Origin: Candidatus Caldatribacterium sp.
GTDB taxonomy: Bacteria; Atribacterota; Atribacteria; Atribacterales; Caldatribacteriaceae
DNA length: 54,701 nucleotides
Assembly: GCA_028275365.1 (NCBI GenBank)
Contig: JAPWUU010000004.1
Coordinates: forward strand, 1 to 54,701
Direction: 5' to 3'
Shown here: piece after piece, positions 48,053 to 54,701 of the stretch
How the letters are laid out: every line of letters starts with the position of its first letter
Position numbering within the stretch: the stretch's first letter is position 1
The notes under the pieces: generated by a model
What the model saw: the letters and a program-made list of their open reading frames with translations, nothing else
Told to the model about the DNA's origin: nothing
The model's database searches: none
Program-made: the position numbers and the translations under genes

Positions 48053-49368
48053 CAGTTCCCGAAGCCGTCAAAGCCATGGGAGTGGTCGGTGCAGGAGGGG
48101 GAGGCTTCCCTACCCATGTGAAGCTCTCTCGCTCCGTTGAGGTGGTCATTGCCAACGGTGCGGAGTGCGAGCCGCTTCTTGGGAACGACAAGCTCGTCAT
48201 GGAAGAGGAAGCAGAAGCAGTGGTTGCGGGTCTCTGTCTCGCCATGGAAGCGACCGGGGCCAGAAAGGGCGTCATTGCTCTGAAGGGCAGAGGTTCTCCC
48301 GCGGAGGAAGCCCTCCGGAAAGCCTCTCAGGGGAAAGAAGGCCTCAGCATTTTCCCTCTGGGCGATTACTATCCGGCGGGAGACGAGTTCCTGCTCGTGC
48401 GGGAGGTCACCGGGCGTATTGTTCCCGAAGGAGGGATCCCTCCTTCGGTTGGCGTGGTGGTGCTGAACGTTGAGACGCTCCGGAACATTGCCCGGGCTGT
48501 GGAAGGGAAACCGGTGATCGAGCGCACTCTGACCTGTCAGGGGGAAGTTCGCCGGCCTTCGGTCCTCCGGGTGCGGGTGGGGACACCCTTTGAGAAGGTT
48601 CTGGAGTACTGCGGCGGCGCCACGGTGGACGACTTCGTCCTCCTTGTGGGAGGGCCGATGATGGGGTTGGTGACCACCGACCTGAAGGCTCCGGTAACGA
48701 AGACGACTTCGGGTCTTTTTGTCCTCCCCCGGGACCATGTTCTCGTGCAGAAGAAAACCCTGCCCCTTCCCTTCATCATCAGGCAGAGCAAGACCGCCTG
48801 CTGCCAGTGCACGTACTGTACGGAGTTCTGCCCCCGGTATCTTCTGGGGCATGACCTGGCTCCACACAAGATCATGCGGCAGATTGCCCTTGGGCTCGAT
48901 GTGCCCCCTGAAGTCATCGAGCGTGCGGTGCTCTGCAGCGAGTGTGGCCTGTGTGAAATTGCCTGTCCGATGGAGCTTTCTCCGAGGCTGGTGAACCGGG
49001 CGATCAAAGAGCAGTTCCTCAGGATGCAGTATCGACCGGTGTTTCCTCAAAGAGCTCTACAGACCCGTGTGGACTTTCCGTACCGGAAGGTCCCGATCTT
49101 GCGGGTCAAGGGGAGAATTCGGGTTGAAGAGTACGAGAAACGCCCGCTTTTCCGGATGCGGGAGGTTCCGCCACCGGAACGGGTTGAGCTTCTCCTGAAG
49201 CAGCACGCGGGAGCTCCGGCTCAAGCAGTGGTTAGGGTAGGGGATGTAGTGCAGGAGGGAGACCTTGTGGGAGAGGCGGAGCAAGAGGTCAGTGCCCGTG
49301 TGCATGCCAGCATCGGAGGGCGTGTCGTCTTTGTCGATGACGAGCGAGTGGTTATTGAGGCCCGGTAG
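48049..49368 (+). CDS. pduS: PduS-like flavin/iron-sulfur electron-transfer protein (RnfC family)
   Basis: The 439-residue protein has the RnfC/NuoF-like N-terminal GVVGAGGGGFPTHVKL, ANGAECEPLLGNDKLV (flavin/NADH region), and an SLBB-type middle. Two Cys-rich ferredoxin clusters follow, CCQCTYCTEFCPRY and CSECGLCEIACP (about 245-310), with a biotinyl-like SLBB end. In the Pdu compartment PduS carries two 4Fe-4S clusters, binds flavin and interacts with the PduT shell protein. Here it is the only obvious NADH-oxidising component of the operon. It overlaps the upstream BMC-P stop by 4 nt. Confidence 0.94.
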   Translation: MTVPEAVKAMGVVGAGGGGFPTHVKLSRSVEVVIANGAECEPLLGNDKLVMEEEAEAVVAGLCLAMEATGARKGVIALKGRGSPAEEALRKASQGKEGLSIFPLGDYYPAGDEFLLVREVTGRIVPEGGIPPSVGVVVLNVETLRNIARAVEGKPVIERTLTCQGEVRRPSVLRVRVGTPFEKVLEYCGGATVDDFVLLVGGPMMGLVTTDLKAPVTKTTSGLFVLPRDHVLVQKKTLPLPFIIRQSKTACCQCTYCTEFCPRYLLGHDLAPHKIMRQIALGLDVPPEVIERAVLCSECGLCEIACPMELSPRLVNRAIKEQFLRMQYRPVFPQRALQTRVDFPYRKVPILRVKGRIRVEEYEKRPLFRMREVPPPERVELLLKQHAGAPAQAVVRVGDVVQEGDLVGEAEQEVSARVHASIGGRVVFVDDERVVIEAR

Positions 49369-49381
49369 CTGAGGTGGACGA

Positions 49382-49936
49382 ATGGACATCGTCGTTCTGG
49401 GAGCACTGGAATTCAATTCCATCGCCATAGGCATCAAGGCCCTGGATGCCATGGTGAAGGCTGCACCGGTGAGGGTTGTTGACGCGAAGACCATCTGTCC
49501 AGGGAAATTCCTCATCGTGGTGAGTGGTGAAGTGGCCGAAGTTGACGCCTCGCTCACCGCGGGGAAAGAAGCCGGAGAAGGTTGCGTGGTGGACGAGCTC
49601 TTCATTCCCAATCTCCATCCCCAGGTTATCCCGGCCATTCTGGGGACGGTGGTCTGCGAGATGTGGGATGCCGTAGCGGTGGTCGAGTCCTTTTCGGCCA
49701 TCGCCAGCATTGAGGCGGCCGATGTGGCGGCAAAGACGGCCGATGTCCTCATTACCGAAGTGCGTCTGGCGGTGGGTATGGGTGGGAAATCGTACGTGAA
49801 GATGATGGGGGATGTCCACGAGGTGGAGGCAGCCGTCTCAGCAGCGAAAACAGTGATTTCCCAGCGGGGACTCCTCTGCAAGGAGGTCATCATCCCCAGT
49901 CCCCATCCCGATATCCGGCCGTACTTCCTCTTTTGA
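49382..49936 (+). CDS. pduT: BMC-T trimeric shell protein, PduT-like with pore cysteine
   Basis: The 184-residue protein has two fused BMC domains (about 1-90 and 95-180). In the first, C39 lies in TICPGKF, the position of PduT Cys38 that ligates a 4Fe-4S cluster at the pseudo-hexamer centre. The second ends IIPSPHPDIRPYFLF. It would form a shell tile that conducts electrons across the shell, next to pduS. AGGTGG precedes the ATG. Confidence 0.95.
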   Translation: MDIVVLGALEFNSIAIGIKALDAMVKAAPVRVVDAKTICPGKFLIVVSGEVAEVDASLTAGKEAGEGCVVDELFIPNLHPQVIPAILGTVVCEMWDAVAVVESFSAIASIEAADVAAKTADVLITEVRLAVGMGGKSYVKMMGDVHEVEAAVSAAKTVISQRGLLCKEVIIPSPHPDIRPYFLF

Positions 49937-49951
49937 AGGTGGGGTTGACGT

Positions 49952-51391
49952 ATGGAGGTTAAAGAAGCCGATATCCGCTCCATTGTGGAGCAGGTGATTG
50001 AGAGACTCGAAAAAACCGGGGTGCTCCCGAGGGCTCCAGAAGTTCGGGGAGAACCCCCTCTGCGGGGTGTTGGGGTTTTCGAGAACATCGAGGATGCGGT
50101 GAGGGCGGCCCGGAAGGCTCATGAGAAACTCATGGAGCTCCCCCTTGAAACCCGTCGTAACATTATCCGTGCCATCCGGAAGGTCTCTGTGCGGGAAGCG
50201 GAAACCCTTGCCCAGATGGCCCACGAGGAGACGGGAATGGGTCGCGTGGCGGATAAGGTCGAGAAGAACCGCCTCGCCGCCCTGAAAACACCGGGAGTGG
50301 AGGACCTTGAGCCCATGGCCTTCACCGATGAACATGGGCTCACCCTTGTCGAGCGGGCACCCTACGGGGTGATTGCCTCCATCACTCCGTCCACCAACCC
50401 CACCTCCACCATCATCAACAACACCATCAGTATGGTGGCAGCAGGAAATGCCGTGGTTTTCCATCCCCATCCGGGGGCAAAGCGCTCATCCTGCGCTACC
50501 GTGACGCTTCTCAACGAGGCTATTGTCGAAGCCGGGGGTCCCGAGAACCTCGTCTGCGCCATCGGGAACCCCACCCTTGAGTCTGCTCAGGCACTCATGA
50601 AGCATCCCATGGTCCGCCTTCTTGTGGTCACCGGTGGGGGAGGGGTGGTCCAGGCGGCTATGGCGAGCGGCAAGAAGGTTATTGCTGCCGGCCCCGGAAA
50701 TCCTCCCTGCGTGGTGGACGAGACGGCCGATATTGCCAAGGCGGGTCGGGATATCGTCCTCGGTGCCGGTTTCGACAACAACATCGTCTGCGTCTGTGAG
50801 AAGGAAATCCTCGTGGTGAACGAGGTTGCCGAAGACCTCGAGAAGGCCATGGAATTCAACGGAGGTTTCCGGCTCAACCGGCGCCAGATGGAGGAGGTCA
50901 CGCGCCTGGTCATCGATGAACCAGGAGGACCGGGAAGGCCCGGGAAGCCGAAAAGGGAGTGGGTTGGAAAGGATGCGTCCCTTATTGCCCGGGAAATCGG
51001 CCTTCGGGTTCCCGAGAACACGAGAATTCTCTTTGGTGAAGTCGATCGGGATAACCCCCTGGTCTGGACGGAGCAGTTGCTCCCTGTGATCCCTGTTGTG
51101 CGTTTCCACAACGTGGAGGAAGCCATGGAGTTTGCCGTGGAGTGTGAGCACCATTTCCGGCACACGGCGGTCATGCATTCCCGGAATATCGCCAATCTCT
51201 CGAGAATGGCGAAGATGATGGACTGTTCCATTTTTGTGAAGAACGGCCCGGCGTACAGTGGGCTCGGGAAGGGCGGCGCTGGTTTCACCAGTTTCACCAT
51301 TGCTACCCCCACCGGGGAGGGTCTCACCCGCGCCCGGACCTTCACCCGGGAGCGGCGCTGCACCCTGGTGGACTACTTCCGCATCGTGTGA
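49952..51391 (+). CDS. CoA-acylating aldehyde dehydrogenase (PduP/EutE-like)
   Basis: The 479-residue enzyme is a PduP/EutE-type dehydrogenase that turns an aldehyde, CoA and NAD+ into acyl-CoA and NADH. The catalytic Cys is C253 in GPGNPPCVVDETADI. ITPSTNPTSTIINNTI and FHPHPGAK are typical family segments, as is the RARTFTRERRCTLVDYFRIV C-terminus. Residues 1-23 (EVKEADIRSIVEQVIERLEKTG) form an amphipathic helix joined by a Pro-rich linker, as in encapsulation peptides. Acetaldehyde from the aldolase is the likely substrate. Confidence 0.96.
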   Translation: MEVKEADIRSIVEQVIERLEKTGVLPRAPEVRGEPPLRGVGVFENIEDAVRAARKAHEKLMELPLETRRNIIRAIRKVSVREAETLAQMAHEETGMGRVADKVEKNRLAALKTPGVEDLEPMAFTDEHGLTLVERAPYGVIASITPSTNPTSTIINNTISMVAAGNAVVFHPHPGAKRSSCATVTLLNEAIVEAGGPENLVCAIGNPTLESAQALMKHPMVRLLVVTGGGGVVQAAMASGKKVIAAGPGNPPCVVDETADIAKAGRDIVLGAGFDNNIVCVCEKEILVVNEVAEDLEKAMEFNGGFRLNRRQMEEVTRLVIDEPGGPGRPGKPKREWVGKDASLIAREIGLRVPENTRILFGEVDRDNPLVWTEQLLPVIPVVRFHNVEEAMEFAVECEHHFRHTAVMHSRNIANLSRMAKMMDCSIFVKNGPAYSGLGKGGAGFTSFTIATPTGEGLTRARTFTRERRCTLVDYFRIV

Positions 51392-51402
51392 GGAGGAAAA
51401 CC

Positions 51403-51684
51403 GTGAGGATTGCCAGAGTCATTGGAACCGTTGTGGCAACACAAAAAGTCCCCTCTTTCGAGGGGGTGAAACTGCTTCTCATTCAACCGCTCGATGAGCA
51501 TCTGCGCCCGGTGGGGTCACCGATTGTCGCCTGTGACACGGTGCAGGCTGGACCCGGGGATATCGTATTCTATGAAGGGGGACGGGAGGCAGCACTTGCC
51601 CTTCCCAACTGGTTTAATCCTTCGGATTGTACCATTATGGGAATCATCGATGCGGTGCAGGTTGAGGGGGGCGAACCCTCGTGA
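51403..51684 (+). CDS. BMC-P pentameric vertex protein (EutN/CcmL), copy 3
   Basis: The 93-residue protein starts at a GTG with GGAGG 7 nt upstream. It has RIARVIGTVVATQKVPSFEG, CDTVQAGPGDIVFYEGGREAA and IMGIIDAVQVEGG. It shares 'FxGVKLLLIQPLDE' with copy 4, so copies 3 and 4 are closer to each other than to 1 and 2. It begins 11 nt after the dehydrogenase stop. Confidence 0.93.
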   Translation: MRIARVIGTVVATQKVPSFEGVKLLLIQPLDEHLRPVGSPIVACDTVQAGPGDIVFYEGGREAALALPNWFNPSDCTIMGIIDAVQVEGGEPS

Positions 51685-51947
51685 TGCTTGGAAAGGTTGT
51701 GGGCAACGTGGTGGCAACGGCAAAGCTCCCCATCCTCCAGGGCCTGAAAATCATGGTGGTGCAGCCCATCGATGCGGTGGGGAAACCCAGGGGCCAGACG
51801 CTCCTTGCCTTTGATATGGTCCAGGCAGGGATTGGGGATACGGTGCTTGTGATCGATGAGGGGAATTCCTGCCGGACGATTCTTGGCGATCCTCAGGCAC
51901 CAATCCGAATGCTCATCGTGGGAATCGTGGATGAGATTGAGCAGTAG
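51684..51947 (+). CDS. BMC-P pentameric vertex protein (EutN/CcmL), copy 4
   Basis: The 87-residue protein reads MLGKVVGNVVATAKLPILQG, FDMVQAGIGDTVLVIDEGNSCR and IVGIVDEIEQ. The start is the ATG at 51684 (overlapping the upstream stop as TGATG) or the GTG at 51681. It is the shortest of the four vertex paralogs and lies just before the core enzyme genes. Confidence 0.93.
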   Translation: MLGKVVGNVVATAKLPILQGLKIMVVQPIDAVGKPRGQTLLAFDMVQAGIGDTVLVIDEGNSCRTILGDPQAPIRMLIVGIVDEIEQ

Positions 51948-51958
51948 GGGGAGAGACG

Positions 51959-52522
51959 ATGCCAGAACGGAGCTTTTCCCGAGTCGTCCAGAACGTGGTG
52001 GGAGGGCTGCATGCCCTGGGGACTCCCCCAAAGACCGAGCCTGACCCCGTGAACCAGAAGGACCATGTGGTACGGGTGGCCATTGGCTCGGACCACCGGG
52101 GCTTCGAGGCAAAGGAAATCCTCAAGCGGTACCTCACCTCTTTGGGGTACCGGGTGTACGATGTGGGGACATTCAGCGGAGACCAGAGCGTGGATTACCC
52201 GGACTTTGCCGTGAAGGTGGCGCAGAAAGTCGCCTCTGGGGAGTGCGAACGGGGAATCATGATTGACGGGATGGGCATCGGTTCCTGTATGGTGTGCAAT
52301 AAGGTGCGGGGCATTCGGGCGGCGCTCTGCTATGACCGGGACAGCGTCATCAACAGCCGCGAGCACAACAACGCCAATGTCCTCACCCTTGGAGCTCGAC
52401 ACTCGCCGGAGGAACTGTGTGAGCTTGTGAAACTCTGGCTTGAGACGCGATTTGCCGGGGGACGGCACTGGTCCCGGGTGAACAAAATCATGGCGGTGGA
52501 GAGGGGTCATTTCGGACCATGA
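51959..52522 (+). CDS. RpiB/LacAB-family sugar-phosphate isomerase, microcompartment-associated
   Basis: The 187-residue protein has an RpiB fold from about residue 37 ([66 protein letters not shown]). The residue that is the catalytic Cys in classical RpiB (CGTGIG) is Asp here, D103 in DGMGIG. So the base and perhaps the substrate differ from ribose-5-P. Residues 1-36 are an extension absent in plain RpiB: an amphipathic stretch ([18 protein letters not shown]) plus a Pro-rich linker, a likely encapsulation peptide. GGGGGAGAG precedes the ATG; deoC overlaps by 4 nt. Confidence 0.9.
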   Translation: MPERSFSRVVQNVVGGLHALGTPPKTEPDPVNQKDHVVRVAIGSDHRGFEAKEILKRYLTSLGYRVYDVGTFSGDQSVDYPDFAVKVAQKVASGECERGIMIDGMGIGSCMVCNKVRGIRAALCYDRDSVINSREHNNANVLTLGARHSPEELCELVKLWLETRFAGGRHWSRVNKIMAVERGHFGP

Positions 52523-53307
52523 ATCGAGAAGAGCTTATCGAGCGGGTAACAAAAGAGGTATTGGCCAGGCTTCAGGGTGTTTCCCGGAGTGAGGAGCAAC
52601 GGGTGCGTGCTCCTCAGAGCTCCTCAGAGTGTACCTGTGACCTTGTTGTGACTCCTTCAGACATTGCCCGCTACATTGACCATACGCTCCTTCGACCTGA
52701 CGCCACAAGGGCAATGATCGAGAAGCTCTGTGATGAAGCTGTGCAGTACCGTTTCTACGCTGTATGTGTGAACCCCTGCTGGGTTGCCCTCTGTGCCAGA
52801 AGGCTTCGCGGGACCGGGGTCAAGGTAGCCACGGTGGTCGGTTTTCCTCTTGGGGCAACCGATAGCCGCACCAAGGCCTTTGAAACCCGCAATGCTATCG
52901 AAAACGGAGCCGATGAAATCGACATGGTCATCAACATCGGAGCGCTGAAATCCCGGGACCTCAAGACCTTCGAAGAGGACCTCTGGGCAGTGAAGCGGGC
53001 CTGCCGTCCCACAACAGTCACCAAGGCCATTATCGAAACGTGTCTTCTCACCGATGAGGAAAAGGTCCTGGCTTCTGAAATTATCAAAAAGGTGGGGTAT
53101 GACTTCGTCAAAACCTCCACAGGGTTCTCCACGGGAGGTGCCACCGCCCGGGATGTCGCGCTGATTCGGAGGACCGTTGGTCCCAAAATGGGGATTAAGG
53201 CTTCAGGGGGCATTCGGACCTTTGAGGACGCAAGGCTCATGATTCTCTCCGGGGCCACTCGTCTTGGGACGAGCGCCTCGGTGAAGATTGTCACGGGAGG
53301 CGAGTGA
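52519..53307 (+). CDS. deoC: Deoxyribose-phosphate aldolase with encapsulation peptide
   Basis: The 262-residue protein is a class I aldolase of the DeoC family that splits 2-deoxyribose-5-P into glyceraldehyde-3-P and acetaldehyde. Schiff-base Lys is K198 in [15 protein letters not shown]227 in [10 protein letters not shown] and D135 in [14 protein letters not shown] complete the active site. Residues 1-20 ([19 protein letters not shown]) are an amphipathic helix followed by a polar linker of about 25 residues, lacking in cytosolic DeoC and typical of encapsulation peptides. Its presence marks this locus as a sugar-phosphate-utilising compartment. Confidence 0.96.
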   Translation: MNREELIERVTKEVLARLQGVSRSEEQRVRAPQSSSECTCDLVVTPSDIARYIDHTLLRPDATRAMIEKLCDEAVQYRFYAVCVNPCWVALCARRLRGTGVKVATVVGFPLGATDSRTKAFETRNAIENGADEIDMVINIGALKSRDLKTFEEDLWAVKRACRPTTVTKAIIETCLLTDEEKVLASEIIKKVGYDFVKTSTGFSTGGATARDVALIRRTVGPKMGIKASGGIRTFEDARLMILSGATRLGTSASVKIVTGGE

Positions 53308-53317
53308 GGGAGAGAAC

Positions 53318-53977
53318 ATGGAGCGCCTCGATGACCTTGTGGCGTACATTGCCGAAATCGTGGTCCAGGAACTCCAGGGCACCCATGAGGCACCGGGGGA
53401 AGCATGTACCATCCCCGTTGAGGTTTCAAACCGCCACTGCCACCTCACAAGGGAGACCTTTGAGGTGCTCTACGGCAAGGGGAAGGAGCTGACTCTACTT
53501 CGGGAACTCTCCCAGCGAGGGGAATTTGCTGCTCAGGAGACGGTGACGCTCGTTGGTCCCAATATGCGCTCCATTGAAGGTGTGCGGATTCTCGGTCCTT
53601 TTCGCAAGTTCGACCAGGTGGAATTATCTTTCACCGATGGGTTTTATCTGGGAATGGACCTCCCGGTTCGTCTGAGTGGGGATGTTGCAGGATCTGCCCC
53701 CATCACCATTGTGGGCCCTAAGGGCTCGGTGACGCTCAAAGAAGGGGCCATCCGGGCCATGCGCCACCTCCATGCAAGCCCGGAAGAAGCAAAGAGGCTT
53801 GGTCTACGAGATGGGGAGAAAATCGCCATAGAGGTGCCCGGACCCATCGGGGTGGTTTTCCAGAATGTGATCGTCCGGGTTTCTCCAAACGGCCGGCTCG
53901 CGTTCCATATCGATACCGATGAGGCCAATGCTGCCGGGGTAAAAAGACAGGGGCTTGGGCGGATTGTGAGGGGGTAA
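53318..53977 (+). CDS. pduL: Phosphate acyltransferase PduL
   Basis: The 219-residue protein is PduL, which converts acyl-CoA and phosphate to acyl-phosphate and regenerates CoA inside the compartment. It has the zinc-binding VSNRHCHLT (usually RHVHLS), MRSIEGVRILGPFRKFDQVELS, and the second histidine site RHLHASPEEAKRLG. An N-terminal amphipathic helix (ERLDDLVAYIAEIVVQELQG) and linker look like an encapsulation peptide. The ATG at 53318 follows GAGGGAGAG; a frame start at 53288 overlaps deoC and is less likely. It is the last gene of the operon. Confidence 0.95.
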   Translation: MERLDDLVAYIAEIVVQELQGTHEAPGEACTIPVEVSNRHCHLTRETFEVLYGKGKELTLLRELSQRGEFAAQETVTLVGPNMRSIEGVRILGPFRKFDQVELSFTDGFYLGMDLPVRLSGDVAGSAPITIVGPKGSVTLKEGAIRAMRHLHASPEEAKRLGLRDGEKIAIEVPGPIGVVFQNVIVRVSPNGRLAFHIDTDEANAAGVKRQGLGRIVRG

Positions 53978-54006
53978 GACGGAAGTTCCCTGGCGAGAGC
54001 ATAAAA

Positions 54007-54036
54007 AATGGGCGGGGAGCATGTTCCCCGCCCATT
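54007..54036. terminator. Bidirectional terminator between the microcompartment operon and the ABM gene
   Basis: A 12-bp stem (AATGGGCGGGGA at 54007-54018 with TCCCCGCCCATT at 54025-54036) has a 6-nt loop. On the minus strand it is followed by six Ts (54008-54003), a textbook terminator for the ABM gene. On the plus strand the tail is only moderately T-rich (TGCGTTTCTTGG). Confidence 0.9.
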
Positions 54037-54051
54037 GCGTTTCTTGGTGCG

Positions 54052-54701
54052 TCACTTCTCCTTCCCTGTGGGGGTGAGTTCGAAGTCGATCATCTTCCAG
54101 CCGGTGAGGTCGATCTTCTCCGTCACCTGGGGAGCAAAGTTGAACCACCGGACCAGGTACTCGGCCTTCATGTGGTCCTCTTTCCAGACCTTGAAGTTGT
54201 ACCAGTTCTCGTAGAACATGATCTTGCGGTAGTTCCTGGCCATGGTGTCCATGTCGAGGTTCACGTGCATGGTGTACTCAATGCACCCGGGCTCAGTGTG
54301 GGTGTAGGGGACAAGGGCGAGCATCTCCTTCCAGGCCCGGTCCTCACAGCCCTCCTTGACGTCCACCAGGGCTAAGAGGGTGTACTTCTCCTTGGGATCA
54401 GGGTTCTCACCACCACGGAAAACGGGGTTCGTGGGGAGGTCCACCGCTTCCCAGATGGAGAGGTCAATCTTCTCGCAGACCTCCTTGGACTTCTCAAACC
54501 AGGCCTTGATGTAGGGCATCTCCATGTGCTTGTCCCAGTCTTCACGGCTCCGCCAGATCTCGTAGAACATGTAGAGCCTGGGGTTCTCCACCATGTAGTT
54601 GTCGTACTCTGTGCCCACGTTGATGTGCATCTGGTAGCGGAGACATCCTGGTTCTTTGTTGGTGGGAGGAATGAGCTTTATGAGTTCTTGCCTCGCCACC
54701 T
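54052..54701 (-). CDS. Tandem ABM-domain (antibiotic biosynthesis monooxygenase-like) protein, 5' end cut off
   Basis: The visible 216 codons hold two repeats of a ferredoxin-like ABM/dimeric alpha-beta-barrel domain. The first contains RQELIKLIPPTNKEPGCLRYQMH, LYMFYEIWRSREDWDKHM and EMPYIKAWF. The second repeats this as KEMLALVPYTHTEPGCIEYTMH, IMFYENWYNFKVWKEDHM and EYLVRWF. The family includes small oxygenases and many proteins of unknown role. The frame runs off the window, and the first domain lacks its N-terminal strand, so the GTG at 54699 is probably an internal valine codon. A strong terminator follows the gene. Confidence 0.85.
   Translation of the reverse strand, partial: VARQELIKLIPPTNKEPGCLRYQMHINVGTEYDNYMVENPRLYMFYEIWRSREDWDKHMEMPYIKAWFEKSKEVCEKIDLSIWEAVDLPTNPVFRGGENPDPKEKYTLLALVDVKEGCEDRAWKEMLALVPYTHTEPGCIEYTMHVNLDMDTMARNYRKIMFYENWYNFKVWKEDHMKAEYLVRWFNFAPQVTEKIDLTGWKMIDFELTPTGKEK

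Noticed and set aside
1-54701. CRISPR arrays, intact insertion sequences, prophage genes, rRNA
   Set aside because: No regularly spaced repeats with unique spacers, no transposase or integrase, no phage structural genes and no rRNA signatures were seen.

Overview
The window is a GC-rich, densely packed bacterial chromosome segment of 54.7 kb. Most genes lie on the minus strand in long runs with 1-4 nt ATGA, GTGA or TGATG overlaps and strong Shine-Dalgarno sites. The gene content points to a diderm, probably anaerobic fermentative bacterium: an anaerobic (cbi-type) corrin pathway, a bacterial microcompartment (BMC) for sugar phosphates, a BcsB-like periplasmic protein and a PBP1C/alpha-2-macroglobulin pair. 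A thermophilic Atribacterota (Caldatribacterium-like) genome is my best guess. That is inference from gene content, not a computed placement.

Layout. 1-115: 3' end of an epimerase gene. About 170-735: a block of imperfect, partly tandem repeats, followed by tRNA-Ser(UGA) with its own promoter and a ybjQ-like gene (+). 1610-15995 (-): a co-directional run starting at a phosphoglucose/phosphomannose isomerase with an extended -10 promoter. It continues with a BcsB-like protein, a glycosyltransferase carrying an N-terminal MshEN domain, a polytopic membrane protein, ParA, ParB, an M23 peptidase, a secreted protein, a SIS isomerase, a PfkB kinase, a SecB-like protein, a UbiB-family kinase and a class II photolyase. 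16144-22412 (-): a LacI-controlled sugar import operon (LacI, binding protein, two permeases, GH31 glycosidase) with a promoter and two tandem operators. 22674-26572 (-): a small membrane protein, an aldo/keto reductase, a TPR protein and a secreted protein.

26873-34985 (-): a cobalamin operon under a cobalamin riboswitch and terminator, in the order cbiK, cbiC, cbiD, cbiET, cbiF, cbiGH, cbiL. The cbiL frame runs without a stop into an iron-type alcohol dehydrogenase. A YjbQ-family gene is divergent from it. 35464-46891 (-): a UPF0316 protein, an esterase, PBP1C, a giant alpha-2-macroglobulin, a GatZ-like protein and a second PfkB kinase.

47085-53977 (+): an 11-gene BMC operon of the sugar-phosphate-utilising kind. 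It encodes one BMC-H, four EutN/BMC-P, PduS, a PduT-like BMC-T, a CoA-acylating aldehyde dehydrogenase, an RpiB-like isomerase, deoxyribose-phosphate aldolase and PduL. The predicted flow is sugar phosphate isomerisation, then aldolase cleavage of deoxyribose-5-P to glyceraldehyde-3-P and acetaldehyde, then acetyl-CoA, then acetyl-P. Electrons are predicted to leave through PduS and a Cys-lined PduT pore, because no alcohol dehydrogenase is in the operon. A consensus promoter with a striking two-part concentric dyad controls it. The window ends in a truncated tandem ABM-domain gene (-) that shares a terminator with the BMC operon.
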